Shown here piece by piece: positions 45,584 through 56,966 of a stretch of 64,000 nucleotides of DNA. Location of the stretch: positions 62,001 to 126,000 of the forward strand of contig JADIIX010000032.1 of assembly GCA_027604505.1 (NCBI GenBank). The letters run 5' to 3'. The DNA comes from Gonapodya sp. JEL0774. Its lineage: Eukaryota; Monoblepharomycota; Monoblepharidomycetes; Monoblepharidales; Gonapodyaceae. The notes under the pieces were generated by a model. It ran no database searches. It was not told the origin of the DNA and saw only the letters and a list, made by a program, of their open reading frames with translations. The first letter of the stretch is position 1. Each line of letters starts with the position of its first letter. The position numbers were made by a program, and so were the translations under genes.

Positions 45584-48502
45584 ATGGAGCTCCACGTCAC
45601 TTATCCATCTTCAATCATGCAGCTCCCATCGTTGGACATAGTGAATACCACCCGGCTCTGCCTTAATCGGTCCTCGCTTTCGCGCCGAGTTGCGCCTTTC
45701 TCCCCGACCGTAATTTTCGGTAGAGCTCTTTCCGGTTCCACGTCCTTTAAGATTAAATGTGCACACAACGTTCCGGATCGCTCCAATCTTCGAGGACAGC
45801 ATATGATGCGATCTTTCTCCTCTCTCCCTGACGTGCGCGATGAACACTCTTCAGGGAAACGATATTCTCGCTTTGGTACTGCTGCGTTGGGCCTCACCCT
45901 GGGAACCACTCTATTTCTCGCTTTCCAAAATGCTGAGATCGAAGCAAAGGCTGCCAAAGATGATTTTGCCCGTGCCGTGTGCTACGCGGTGCGAATGGGG
46001 GATGTAGCAGAGCTATCGAAACTCATGAAGGACAAGAATTTCGACCCAAACTTGCGGCATCCGTTCGGGTGGACTCCACTACATGTTGCATGGTGAGCCA
46101 CATATGACATAGACCGCCGTGGGATCAGGGATTTCAAAGGAGCGTCATCTGACCGGGTCTGAACAGCGCAAACAACAATATCAAAATTGCTATGATGCTT
46201 CTGGAAAAGGTATTTGACCTGAAGAAGTCGTTGAGGCTCATTTTATTGTCCGAGCTGACCTAGCAAGTACATTTGCCTCCAGGGCGCTGACCCAAATGCT
46301 CTAGACAGTTATAGTGGCCCAAACGCCAGCCAGCACGTAGGTTTTGAAATGCTCTTTGAACTCCTCCGAGCACGACAACAGGTGCGAAGGGCTTGTAAGC
46401 TGTTACTACAACTTTATCTCTGACTTGCGTGGCTGTTTACCAGGAATTCACCACTTACTTGGACCCTCGCGCATCGGTCCAAGGATTCACACCGCTCCAT
46501 TATGCAGCTGTCAATGCCAGTCCCGAGCTTGTACGGATTTTGTTGGAAAACGGAGCCGACCCATCGGTCAAGGTGAGCTCTACTTCTATACAACAGACCG
46601 ATAATGCGTCGCACTTTCTCATTGCCCACTTCTGCCCAAAGGACTCAGAAGGCCGAGCCCCGCGGGATTACATCGACGAAGATGATTACCCAGCATTGTA
46701 CAAAGCATTTACAGAAGCTGAAGAACACGCTGTGGAAGAGAAGCGCCGCCGTGAAAAAGAAATGCGGCGTAAATGTGAGCTCGGACGCGCCATCTTTCCT
46801 TTCAGTTTGCTTTTTATCATGAATAGGGGCGTGCCCTATGTACTTATGCACCTAGTCCCTCTTGAATCCCAACTCCGTCAACATATTATCGGCCAAGATG
46901 GCCCCATTAACGCCGTAGCGTCCGCTATTCGTCGACGTGAAAATGGATGGCATGACGAAGAACATCCTCTTGTGTTCCTCTTCTTAGGGAGCAGTGGAAT
47001 CGGGAAAACGGAACTTGCAAAGCAGCTGGCTGCTTATATTCACAAAGACAATTTAAAAAAGGTGCCTGGGAATGTTAATTTTGGTATCTGATCGTGTTTG
47101 GTGCCCACAATTCGATTGTTCTCTTGGACAGGGCTTCATTCGAATGGACATGTCCGAGTTTCAAACAAAACACGAAGTTAGCAAATTCATTGGGAGTCCG
47201 TGAGTTGAGCTCTGGAGTATCTAGTTTTAGGAGCAATCTCAAGTGTTCATCAATCCGATTATTTAGACCAGGGTACGTAGGATACGAAGGTGAGCGAGAT
47301 TCCGCGTCCATAGGTTAAATCCACTACTTACCCTACTTGACTCGCAGAGGGGGGTCAACTGACCCAGAAGCTGACGCAATGCCCAAACGCTGTGGTGCTA
47401 CTTGATGTGAGTGGATAGCTGTCCTCCAACCTCCGTCTGTTCGCCCGAATACAATGTGGTTTATAGGAAGTGGAAAAAGCACACCCGGACGTACTGACAG
47501 TCATGTTGCAATTGTTTGACGAGGGTAGGATAACAGATGGAAAGGGTACCACAGTGGAGTGCAAAGGTGGGACTCACTTCCTTCGGCCCCCAGCAAATCG
47601 TTAATTATGTGCTAATCACTCTCTTCAGATGCAATTTTCGTCATGACCAGTAATCTCGCTCAACAAGAGATAGCCGCCGAGTCTGTGGAGCTTCGTAAAG
47701 ACGCAGAGTCGAGCAAGGTGCCGTGGAAGAAGACGTTAAGCCGAGAATTTGTGGATACGGTGGGGGTTTGGTGTGTTTGAGTCATTCCAAACTCGAAATG
47801 AATCTAGAGAGAACAAATTTGTGCTCGCAGACTATCTACCCAATTCTGAGGCGACATTTTCGACGCGATGAGTTTCTCGGTCGAATCAACGATATTCTAT
47901 ATTTTGTGCCCTTCGATGATGATGAGTTGAAGGTGAGAATTAAGTCCTCCGCGGATATGCTCCGAGTTTAGGAAGTTTCTGATCACGCTCTCTATCTGTG
48001 TTCCACGTGTTCATTACTTGCCCTTATCTAGCGCCTAGTGGAATTGGAACTCCAAAGATGGTCTGCGAAGTCTGAAACCCGGCATAAGATAAAGCTGTCT
48101 TGGACTCCTGAAGTTGTGGATGCCCTAAAAGAGGAGTACAATATCAGCTACGGCGCGCGGTCTATCAAGCACGGTGTAGAGAAACAAGTTGTTTCTCAGA
48201 TTGCGCGACTCCACGAGTATGATGAGATCGGGGACGGCAGCACAGTTCACCTTTATGTTGAACAGTCACCGGGCAGTGGAAATGAAAAATCAAGCGCTGG
48301 CGGAGAAGTGGGTCGTCAAATCCGCCTTAAAACCACCAAACCAGCGGCAAGTAAGACTGGCGGGCTCACCGGACTTGTGAGTGGGTGGTTTGGGAGTGGA
48401 GCAGGGGATGGGAAAGAGAAAGTTCATATCGAAAGCTCACCAGGATCGGAGAAACGAGGAGGAGCTGGCGGCGAGGTTCCTCGGATCATAGAAATCAAGT
48501 AA
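45584..48502 (+). CDS. CLPB: Ankyrin-AAA+ disaggregase, CLPB/Skd3-like, mitochondrial
   Basis: This is a single-ring Hsp100-type ATPase with N-terminal ankyrin repeats, the architecture of animal CLPB (Skd3), an intermembrane-space protein disaggregase. The ATG at 45584 (alternative 45617) starts a basic, hydroxyl-rich leader, and a hydrophobic segment [12 protein letters not shown] near residue 110 resembles the PARL-cleaved anchor. Ankyrin units are [29 protein letters not shown], and [20 protein letters not shown] followed by ENGADPSVK. The AAA+ domain has Walker [16 protein letters not shown] (46987), pore loop PGYVGYE, and Walker [16 protein letters not shown]. Further motifs are [25 protein letters not shown], and sensor-2 [17 protein letters not shown] tail of about 70 residues holds two imperfect repeats of SPGS...GGEV. 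The stop is at 48500-48502. There are more than ten introns. Confidence 0.9.
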
Positions 48503-48723
48503 TTGAGATTCTGAAGTGGACATGATTGTACGTGCACTTTGTTTATGTATGCACTTTAAATTCCATACATACCATACTCTCCGCTGGTTTGAGAGCCTTT
48601 CAACTTTGACCGTGGACGTCGTCCAGGGATGTCACGGTGAGCCTGCCTGAGGTCGCCCAAGAACCGCTGTCAAACCAGAATAACCAACCGCACTCGCGAT
48701 CTGTGAGAACCCCAATCTTTCCG

Positions 48724-50144
48724 ATGGCTCCACGACCTAAAAACGGTAATAAACGGCGACATGTTCCTATTCTCGCGCAGTCTCGCGGGATCAGCACATC
48801 TTCTGGAGCTCGAGCAATCCTTGATGGAGCAATCCTTGATGGAGCATCTTCACCTTTACAAAAGCACAACGGCAACGGCTTGGTATCCTCCCAAAAATCG
48901 AAGTTGCTGAAAGGGAACAAACTTATTCGTCGGTTTCACACTCTTTCCAAGGAGCTCTCTCATCTCAAAGCTCACACAGCTGATGGATTCGACAAGCAAA
49001 AGGCGATTGAGCAAGTGGAAGCACAGATGAACGCTCTCGGAGGAATTGAACGCTATCAAAAAGCGTCATTACTTGGTCAAAAGGCCTCAAAAGGCGGTGA
49101 AAGTACAGCAAAATGGTTCTCCGATACTTTGGCGGGCAAAGTCGAGGACGGTGGTTTGGGTTATCGGGAATCGTTTGAAAAGGTGATATCTAGTCTTTAC
49201 TAAAAGGAGAGGGGGATAATGTGGCAGGGCGGAGACCGTTGATTGATTGGCAACTCACCACCAGACTTCTCCGACCAGGAATCCCTCCGCTTCCGCCTCC
49301 TGGACGTCGGCTGTCTTCGTCCTTCTCGCTATTACCTTCGTTCTTGGATACACATTCGGGCCATAGACCTGAACCCAACTCCGCTATTCTCTGCGCCGTC
49401 TTTGCCTGTGCCTTCTTCGTCTAGCTCAACGTGTGCCCCAACAGTGAGGGTGGAAAAAGCTGACCTTCTGGTTATGAGGTGCCCAGTCACAGAGGAAGAG
49501 AAATTTGATGGTTTAGGGTTGAGTCTAGTGGTCAACTTCGTGGGAGATGCTGTAGATAGAGGTGAGAGAAGACACCAGAGGATCTGATTTACATGGTGTT
49601 CTTCTTATGCACATCCTGTTGTATTCCAGGGTTTATGCTATCACGTACTCGATTGTTTCTTCGACCTCCGATTTCTTCCTGTCCCACAGTGGCAAAAGCT
49701 TTGTTCCAGCCTTCCATAACAACTGAATTCTCTACTCAAAACTTGCCGCCTTCCCTATTATTTCTGGTGCTTCCCTCACCTTGCGTGCTTAATTCTCGTT
49801 ATCTGGACTCCCAACTGCTGGTTGACATGATGTCACATTTGGGATTTGACTTGGACCGCCGAAAAGTCTCTCGTGGCGAGGACAGTAATGTGAAAGGGGT
49901 CGGGGAAACAAAGCAAGCAAAGCGAGGAAAAGGTGGGAGTGGACTTGTGTATTATGTTTTTGCTTGGCGACGATGGGGTGCGGGGTGGGAGCGTTTGGCA
50001 GCGAGAGAAGCAGAACTTAAAACGAACGGAGCAAGGATTGAGGAAGGAGGCATGGAGAAGACCGTGGTGCTACCACCTCCCAAATTTCCTAAGACGCAGG
50101 TGAATCCTGGGGCAGGGAGGAACAATTTTGCAATTGTAATATGA
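48724..50144 (+). CDS. BMT2: 25S rRNA adenine-N1 methyltransferase, Bmt2-like
   Basis: This is a nucleolar SAM-dependent enzyme that makes m1A in the large-subunit rRNA. The ATG at 48724 starts MAPRPKNGNKRRHVPILAQS. Family blocks follow: LIRRFHTLSKELSHLK, LGGIERYQKASLLGQKASKG then GESTAKWFSDTL. An intron at about 49182-49278 leads into the SAM motif FRLLDVGCLRPSRYY and then HIRAIDLNP. Later come FDGLGLSLVVNFVGDAVDRG, FMLSRTRLFLRPP, SLLFLVLPSPCVLNSRYLD and MMSHLGFDLDRRKVS. The end is NPGAGRNNFAIVI-stop, similar to the conserved terminus of the yeast protein. A 15-base repeat near 48810 duplicates AILDG. Confidence 0.88.
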
Positions 50145-50293
50145 CATACCTGTAAATATCTTGATACTTCTACAGCTACTAGTGAATTGAATCTACAAGC
50201 GTATGTCAATGCCTTGAACGGGTCCGTTTTTGGGTTGGACGTGAGACTGAAAACGGCAGACTACCATGTTGCGCACCCCAACTCCCAAGCTGA

Positions 50294-52204
50294 ATGCAGA
50301 CCGTCCGCGAGCCTTCGCCGCTCACGTCTGAAATCGTTCAGCAGTTTGCACTTGGTGAGATTGGACCATCTCGGCAGTCTCTGGCTTGGATTCCGATCGG
50401 AATTCAAACTTTCCTCCTCATTCCTTTTCTATTTACTTCGGCACTCCAATTGCCAAAAGGAAAGGTTTTCAGAGACAACGAAAAGCACATCTCCTCCATA
50501 TGCTTCGATGATACGGGTGAATTTTGTGTGACCGCATCTGAGGACGAGTCGTTGCGACTCTACAACTGCAAAAATGGAACGTAGGTTTCTCTTACGTTTT
50601 TAAGTCATTTGGTGAGGATCTCGGAGCCGCGACACTGACGATCTTATCCTGCTTTCTGATAATCAACGATGTAGTCTCGAGAAAACTTCTTTCAGCAGGA
50701 AGTATGGGTGTTCTCTTGCTCGGTTCACCCACCGAGCGAACAACATCATTCATGCTTCAACGAAAGAAGATAGTGAGCTTTGATCCCATCTTTAAAGTTG
50801 ACGTTCTATGTCATGCGTTTTTCCTGACGTTGCTCGGGATTCCACCTGGCAGATGCCATTCGATACCTCTCGTTCCATGACAATAGGTACCTCAAGTACT
50901 TCCAGGGGCATAAGACAAGGTTAATCTTTGCTCCAATATTTTCATGCATCCTGTTCATTGCCTGACTATTCCCTGGTCTTCGTTGGTCCGCTATGTTTAT
51001 GCTTCGTCTCAATTGCCTTTCTGTTCCGGGGCCTTCAGGGTGTTATGCATCGACATGGCTCCCGCAGATGACCACTTTATCTCCGGCTCTGACGACGACT
51101 CCATACGATTGTGGGATCTGAGGACAGGGAAATGCCAGGTTCGTTGTTTTGTCATGGTATCCAGTGCGCATCACATGGTGAGTAATGTAACGCGTTTACG
51201 ATTTGTCTTAGGCTGTAATCAACATCGCAGGTTTTGGTCGACCAACTGCGGCGTACGATCCTTCAGGCAAAGTTCTAGGGGTTTGCTTAAGTGGCCCGCG
51301 TGGCAACTCTATCCGACTCTATGATGTCGCAAATTTAGGCACCGTTTGTTTCGACAGGGGTTTTCGGCTTTTCGCTTGCTTGCTTCTAAAATTCCTGCCG
51401 ATGTTGAAAGGGACCATTTGCTACGTGGGACTCCCCCGACCCATACTCGCCTCCTCCCCTGCACCCGATTATAACATCTCTCAAATTTTCCAACGATGGC
51501 AAGATGCTTCTTCTCTCAACAAATCAGTCCTTCCTGTATCTACATGATGCCTTCTCGCTTGAATTGATAAGAAGGCTTGAAGGCCTGGAGAACGGCGCAA
51601 CAATTGAGCTCGAAGGCGACTTCACACCGGACGCCAAGTTCGTAACCTGCGGTGAGTCTCTTAAGTCGGCAGCTTCTTTCGAGGTCGATTGGCAGTTAGC
51701 CTCCTAGTTTTAAACCTTGTCTTTCCATCCATCACGATTTCGTGACTATCCCTCACATCCTCTTCTTTCCTGCAAAGGCTCGCAGACTGGTAGCATCCAT
51801 TTTTGGTCTACAGAAACTGGCGATCATATCAAAGAGCTCGAAGGACATCAAGAACCTACACGCGTGGTGGCGTTCAACCCACGGTATATGATGTTTGCCA
51901 GTGCAGACTCTAACTTGGTAAGTACGCGATCGATTGACACGCGTTTCACATGTGCAATCGAGTGGGAGCCGTATTGACATTGATGTGAGAACGACACGTT
52001 TCCCCATCCAAGATCTCCTGTGGAGAGGCCCTACCCCAAAGGGTAGGGACGTTCTTGGGATGGTTTTCTACGGTCGAAGATTTATCTTTCATATATTTTC
52101 GGAGATTTGCGTGGAGTCGGTCATGTCGGCTGTCGGGGTACTGTTGCTAATTTTCTGCATTCCCACTTGTAATTTAGGGATTCTGGATTCCGAAGGCACC
52201 GTGA
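50294..52204 (+). CDS. WD40 protein WDR82/Swd2 (COMPASS and 3'-end processing subunit)
   Basis: This WD-repeat scaffold is shared by Set1/COMPASS (H3K4 methylation) and the cleavage-polyadenylation or PNUTS complex. The ATG at 50294 gives [20 protein letters not shown], spliced to [20 protein letters not shown] and [14 protein letters not shown]. Later exons read [62 protein letters not shown], then [18 protein letters not shown] and [20 protein letters not shown]. These align in order with human WDR82. A short last exon, GFWIPKAP, ends at TGA 52202-52204 and matches the WDR82 SNMAFWLP end. About nine introns are present. The USP22-like gene converges on it with 179 bp between. Confidence 0.93.
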
Positions 52205-52383
52205 CAACATTTGACATGCGATACATTGTATGTACTCAGTCATTGTATATGATACATTCCAACTTGTCAGTTTCCCTGTTCTTTGGTATCAATATGACTT
52301 GGAATTGCAGACCAGCATTTTGGGTATGATATCCACCAAATTCCCTCGATGATATTGTGCACTCCATCCCCTCAGCAGACCGA

Positions 52384-55300
52384 TTACTCATGCTCTCCAT
52401 TCGTCGATTTCCTTTTCCTCCTCCCCAACGCTGCGGATAATGCTTCGCTCTGTTCCGGAGGCCATACCGACTTGGGTGGAGCAAGCCTCGACGACGGGCC
52501 AATGGAAGATGACTGCGACGATGTCCGAACGGTGGACGACGTCGAACCAAGATTTGAAGATGATACAGGGAGTTGACGTACAGGCTGTGGAGGAAAGAAT
52601 GCAACGGCCGCAGGGCGAGCTGTAGATCGCGAAGTCTCGTGTTGCTGACTTTGGCGATCGCCGCCCGATGCCGAAGAAGGTGGCAGCAGTCCCATTGACT
52701 CAAAGAGCTGCTGCTGAAGCTGAGGCGTGAGAGGTGTGTACGGGAGTGGAATAAAGGTTCCCGCACCCGGATTCGCTCCATCAGAAGGCATTGCGAAGGT
52801 CGTGTAAGGAAGAGATGGAAAACCTGGTATTGACATGGCGAGAACATGAGGGGTAGAAGAAGTTAGTGCTGTTGGAGATGTTGGCGGCCTAGAAAATGCG
52901 GGATTCAAAGGTCGCGAGTTCAGACGAGGCCGGCCAGGCCCTGGTCTGGTAGGTGGCACACTATGAGGCAGAGCAACCGGTCGTTGCCCGGTTAGCCCGG
53001 GCTGTGCAGTAAGATTCCGATTCAAAGTTGGCGGAGGCTTGGCTGGAGCTGGTGTGACGCCGGGAGTTCCACCCACAATCCCCGGAACAATCAGTGGTCT
53101 CGGTTGCTGAATTGCAGCTGGAACTGGTCGCGGGGCGGCCGTGGTCGAATGACCAGGAATTGCGAACGCGCTGGTAGGAACGCTCACAGCGAGTTTCTTC
53201 GCAACATGCTGTGTTGGGGAGGTCAGTGTTGGAGGCTGTGTGGCTACATTTGACCTATCAATCGGAAGAAGCTGAGTAAACTCGGTCGGTTCCCTGGGGA
53301 ATCGTGCCATCATCCCAGCTTGTCCCCCACTTTGGAAGACCCCTGATATCCCTGAGGTCTCCGGCTGTGCTGGTCCGTTGCCGCTTGCGTCTCCCGCCAC
53401 TTTCACAACTGGTTTGAGGTGAATTTTCAACACTCTAGGTGTGCTTGCACCGCTGCTCCCCGCCGTGCTCTGTGTGGAATTACGCCGAGACGAGCGATAG
53501 CTACCACCATTAGGTGGGTACAGATTGGGAAACCGATCAAAGAAGTTTGAGGGACCAAGAACGGGGGAGGAGGTCGGGGACTCCGGCGCGAAGCGGAACT
53601 CGAGAGGGAACTTAGTGAAGAAGCAAAGGTAACTGGGGAGCAGGAATTCTCGACGTGATTCTTCTGTCAAACGCAAATCTCCTGCTTTCAAACTCACGCC
53701 TTGACAGACATTACATATTTTTCGTCCACCAAGCTCACAGCATGGTCGTCAAATACAAACCACTGGCCGCGGGACTTCACGTAACAACGATAGTGCCCAC
53801 TGTTGATATTGCCAAAGTGCTCAATAACTGCGTAGAGGACGTAAGGGCTGGATAGGAAAGATTACTGTGCGTGAGTGACACACAGGAGATCTCTACTGCA
53901 GGAAATGAATGCTCACGATTCCCTCTCACGATTGGCGATTCGCATTTTGTCCTTCCCTTCAATTTCATTTCCTATGTCTTTCGCACCACCCGTTGTCCCA
54001 TCCATCGCTGCTGCCTCAGCCTCTCGGGCATTGACTGCTGCTGTCGTGTATGCTTGGAGATCTAGCTCGGCAGGAAGTTTCACGAACGAGTCAATTTTAG
54101 TGCCAACGAGGGTGTTGTGCTCAAAGCGCTGAAACCCCATGAGTGAGAATTGATTGATAGTGGAGACACGGTGAATATCGCTTGGGACAAGACTCTCACC
54201 TTCAACTGAACACACAATACCTGCGGACCCCTTTTCACTGTGATCCGCTTCGTCACCTCCTGCTTCGACCCACACCTCTTGCAATCATAAGCAGCATGCA
54301 ACCTCTCCGGCTGTGTGAATCGCTCCAAACACTCTGCCAAAGTTACAGTTTCGCTTCCCCCAACGCCTGTGGCGGCAGCAACACCAGTGGGAGCTTTAGG
54401 CGGACGGCCGGGCTGGCCGGGACGACGGTTTGCAGCTGTCCCCGAGGGAACGGCAGCGACTGGCGGAGTAGGTCGGGTTATGTGGAGAGATATGTCCATG
54501 AAAGAGTCAACTTTTGTGGTGACTGAGCCACAGCGAAGGCATTTGACATCGGATTGGAGCAGGCCAGCAAAAGTCTGGTGTACCACACAGCGGCATTTTG
54601 TGGGATCGAGGTTTGGGGCAGCTTGGGTGGCATGAGAGTATCCATTAGTAAGCCACAATGATCATCTTGAAATGAGAACTCACTCTCACAGCACCCTGAA
54701 TGCACCCCATCCAGAGCCGCTATCAAGAACTCGTGCGCGTCCTGTTGCTGGTACCCAGCGAGGCCTTGAACGGATACCCACAATGTGCGTAAAAAGTGTA
54801 CGGGAGCGAAAGGGCCAGATTCCGCATGCGAGGAATAGAACTGAAGGGCGAAGAATGTCAACTGTTTGTGAGGAAAATGGTAGGACCACTCTTTTAACAA
54901 CGCCGAACGAACTTCGCCAAACAATCTGTCCATCTCGCACGCCAGGCAAACATCCCCACGTCGAGAAACACGGCAGGAATGATGTGAGTGTGCACCAGAG
55001 AGGAAATACGCACGGAGCAAGGGGTTGTGGATGAAGGTTTGGAGGACGACGTTCATAAAACAAGTGGAACCTATGTTGCGAAGACCTCGGAGGCCAGCTG
55101 GGAAGATAAGAACGGAGGTGAAGTAAGAAGAGTGGAGGCCCGTAGAGTCACGAAGCCACTGGCTGTCACAAAGTACTCACTCGCACATTTCCCAGCAGAG
55201 CCTCTGATTTTCAATGCTGAAGCTTCGTTCCCCCGTGGTGGCTCGTTCACAGTGCGGAACCTATGCTGGGCGATTCGGTCCGCAGATGCGATTGTCATTG

Positions 55301-56561
55301 GAGGAGGTGGTGGGGAAGACGAGGGCATGGACGGTAGGGAGGACGCAGATGCAAGAGAGTGACCGAGTATTCTCGCTCGCTCGCAAATAAGCTCGAGCTC
55401 AAGGTCAGGACGGAAATCGTTACAAGGGTAACAGAAGACGCCTTGCGAGGGGGGGTGAATGGCTGAAAGGATTGTGTCAGGCGGGCACGTTTGAGTAATT
55501 AGTGCAGCCGTAACCGCTTTCCTGATACCATTTTTGACCATAGCTTCACCCTCAATGCCTGCTGTTTGTTCCGGTTGGCAAGAAGTTTTGAACTGATATC
55601 CAACCGGCCATAGATAGAGTTCTGTGACCGGCACCTTCAGATGCAAACATCAGCCTTGCGCAATGTGCACCACAATTGAGTGGATACTTTTTGTTTTTAG
55701 ACATTTTCGGCATGATGCATCGTTCCGCCGCGATGTCACCTGCTGTGCTTGTCATTAACAGCGCGCTCTCCTCCAACGGATCACCACCATTCTCCTCATC
55801 TTCATAATCCATAAGAAATGAACCGTTCACAGTTCTTATGCATGTTGGCGTTCTCGAAACTTACCAAATGCATGTTTGAACTTCCCGCAGTGCTCAGCAC
55901 CACATTTTGCGCACCCCAGGAAAGAGCATTCAATGCAGCGCAAGGGCCGTCGAAGGTTGGTGCCGCAGAAAGGACAGATTGCGGTAATTTTTGGACGCTG
56001 CACAAGAAGTGCGAGGAAGGTGCGGATTGGGGTGGCAACAAGCAAACGAGGAACTTATAAAACCCCAAAGGCAAGAAGACAGCAAAGTTGCCAGAGCTTT
56101 GATTTCGCATCCTGCGTTTCGATTTAAGTGGCCTGCTCGGTCCACACCGCTGTTTGCTTTCCGGAAAAGCGGATCCTGTGTATAACACCCACCTTTCCCA
56201 TGACCATAGCCACTTCGCCCTTCCTATTCTCACCGGTGTCCATTTTGTCCGCGTTGTCATGTTGCTCCCCTACCACAACGCCCTCGAGCTGAAATGCGGT
56301 TGCCTCAAATGCTCGGGAAAACGCAGCCCAGTTTGCCCCGCGCTTGAGTGCAAGAAGGTGAACACATCCTGCGTTTAAATTAGACGGTAAATTTCTATCT
56401 GAATTGGAAGAATTGGAGGACGACGTGCTCGAAGGGGCTGGTTGGTGGTGGTGGTGATTGGAGTTGCTCGGTGTGCCAGTTATAGAAGTGGTGATATCGC
56501 CAACGCTTAGTGCATTAGCGGCATTAACGGCGTTGATGGCATTGCTAATGGCATTGTTCAT
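52384..56561 (-). CDS. USP22/Ubp8-type ubiquitin hydrolase with long proline-rich C-terminal tail
   Basis: This is a SAGA-type deubiquitinase acting on histone H2B. The ATG at 56561 begins an Asn/Ala/Ser-rich leader with a short His run. The ZnF-UBP domain is spread over exons: GCVHLLALKRGANWAAF, ITAICPFCGTNLRRPLRCIE then CSFLGCAKCGAEHCGKFKHA, and QGVFCYPCNDFRPDLELELI. The catalytic core starts GLRNIGSTCFMNVVLQTF with the nucleophile Cys near 55070. Next are GYQQQDAHEFLIAALDGVHS, SDVKCLRCGSVTTKVDSFMD, and CVQLKRFEHNTLVGTKIDSF. The catalytic His lies in EHFGNINSGHYRCYVK, and the third residue in WFVFDDHAV. After the usual end (YLCFF) the protein runs on for about 430 Pro/Ser/Thr-rich residues to 52384, ending in a basic patch, GRRKRKSTNGEHE. 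The core is secure; the tail is unlike USP22 or Ubp8. Confidence 0.88.
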
Positions 56562-56966
56562 TTGCTGGTAGTCTTCTTGTTGCTGTTGGATATTCTTGAA
56601 TTACATACGGACACGAAACCATTCAAACCTCTTCGTCCTCACTCACGAGCTCCATAGGGCTTCCATTGCGCGTAAAATCTTTGAAAGACGGTTCAGACTC
56701 CATCGATTGCAGTCATAAAATCGTTGGAATTCCGCTTTCTGCCCGCGAGGTCTAAACCACCAGGGGTTCCGGTAGCCAGGGTCCTTATGAAGTGTTGGGC
56801 AGGCCCTTCGAGTGCTCCTCCCATTCACATGCTTTCCTTCGTTGGAACTAGATCTTCGAACTGTTCGCCCATGTTAGATGTACCAGAACCTATATTTAAT
56901 CAGTTATAGTTGCAGAGAATCCAACAGTCGTGATTCGGTATATATTACATGTGAACCGCACAACAT

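Noticed and set aside
52236-52847. 203-codon minus-strand frame overlapping the deubiquitinase tail
   Set aside because: It is in a different frame from the tail that continues the catalytic domain, and has no recognisable family features.
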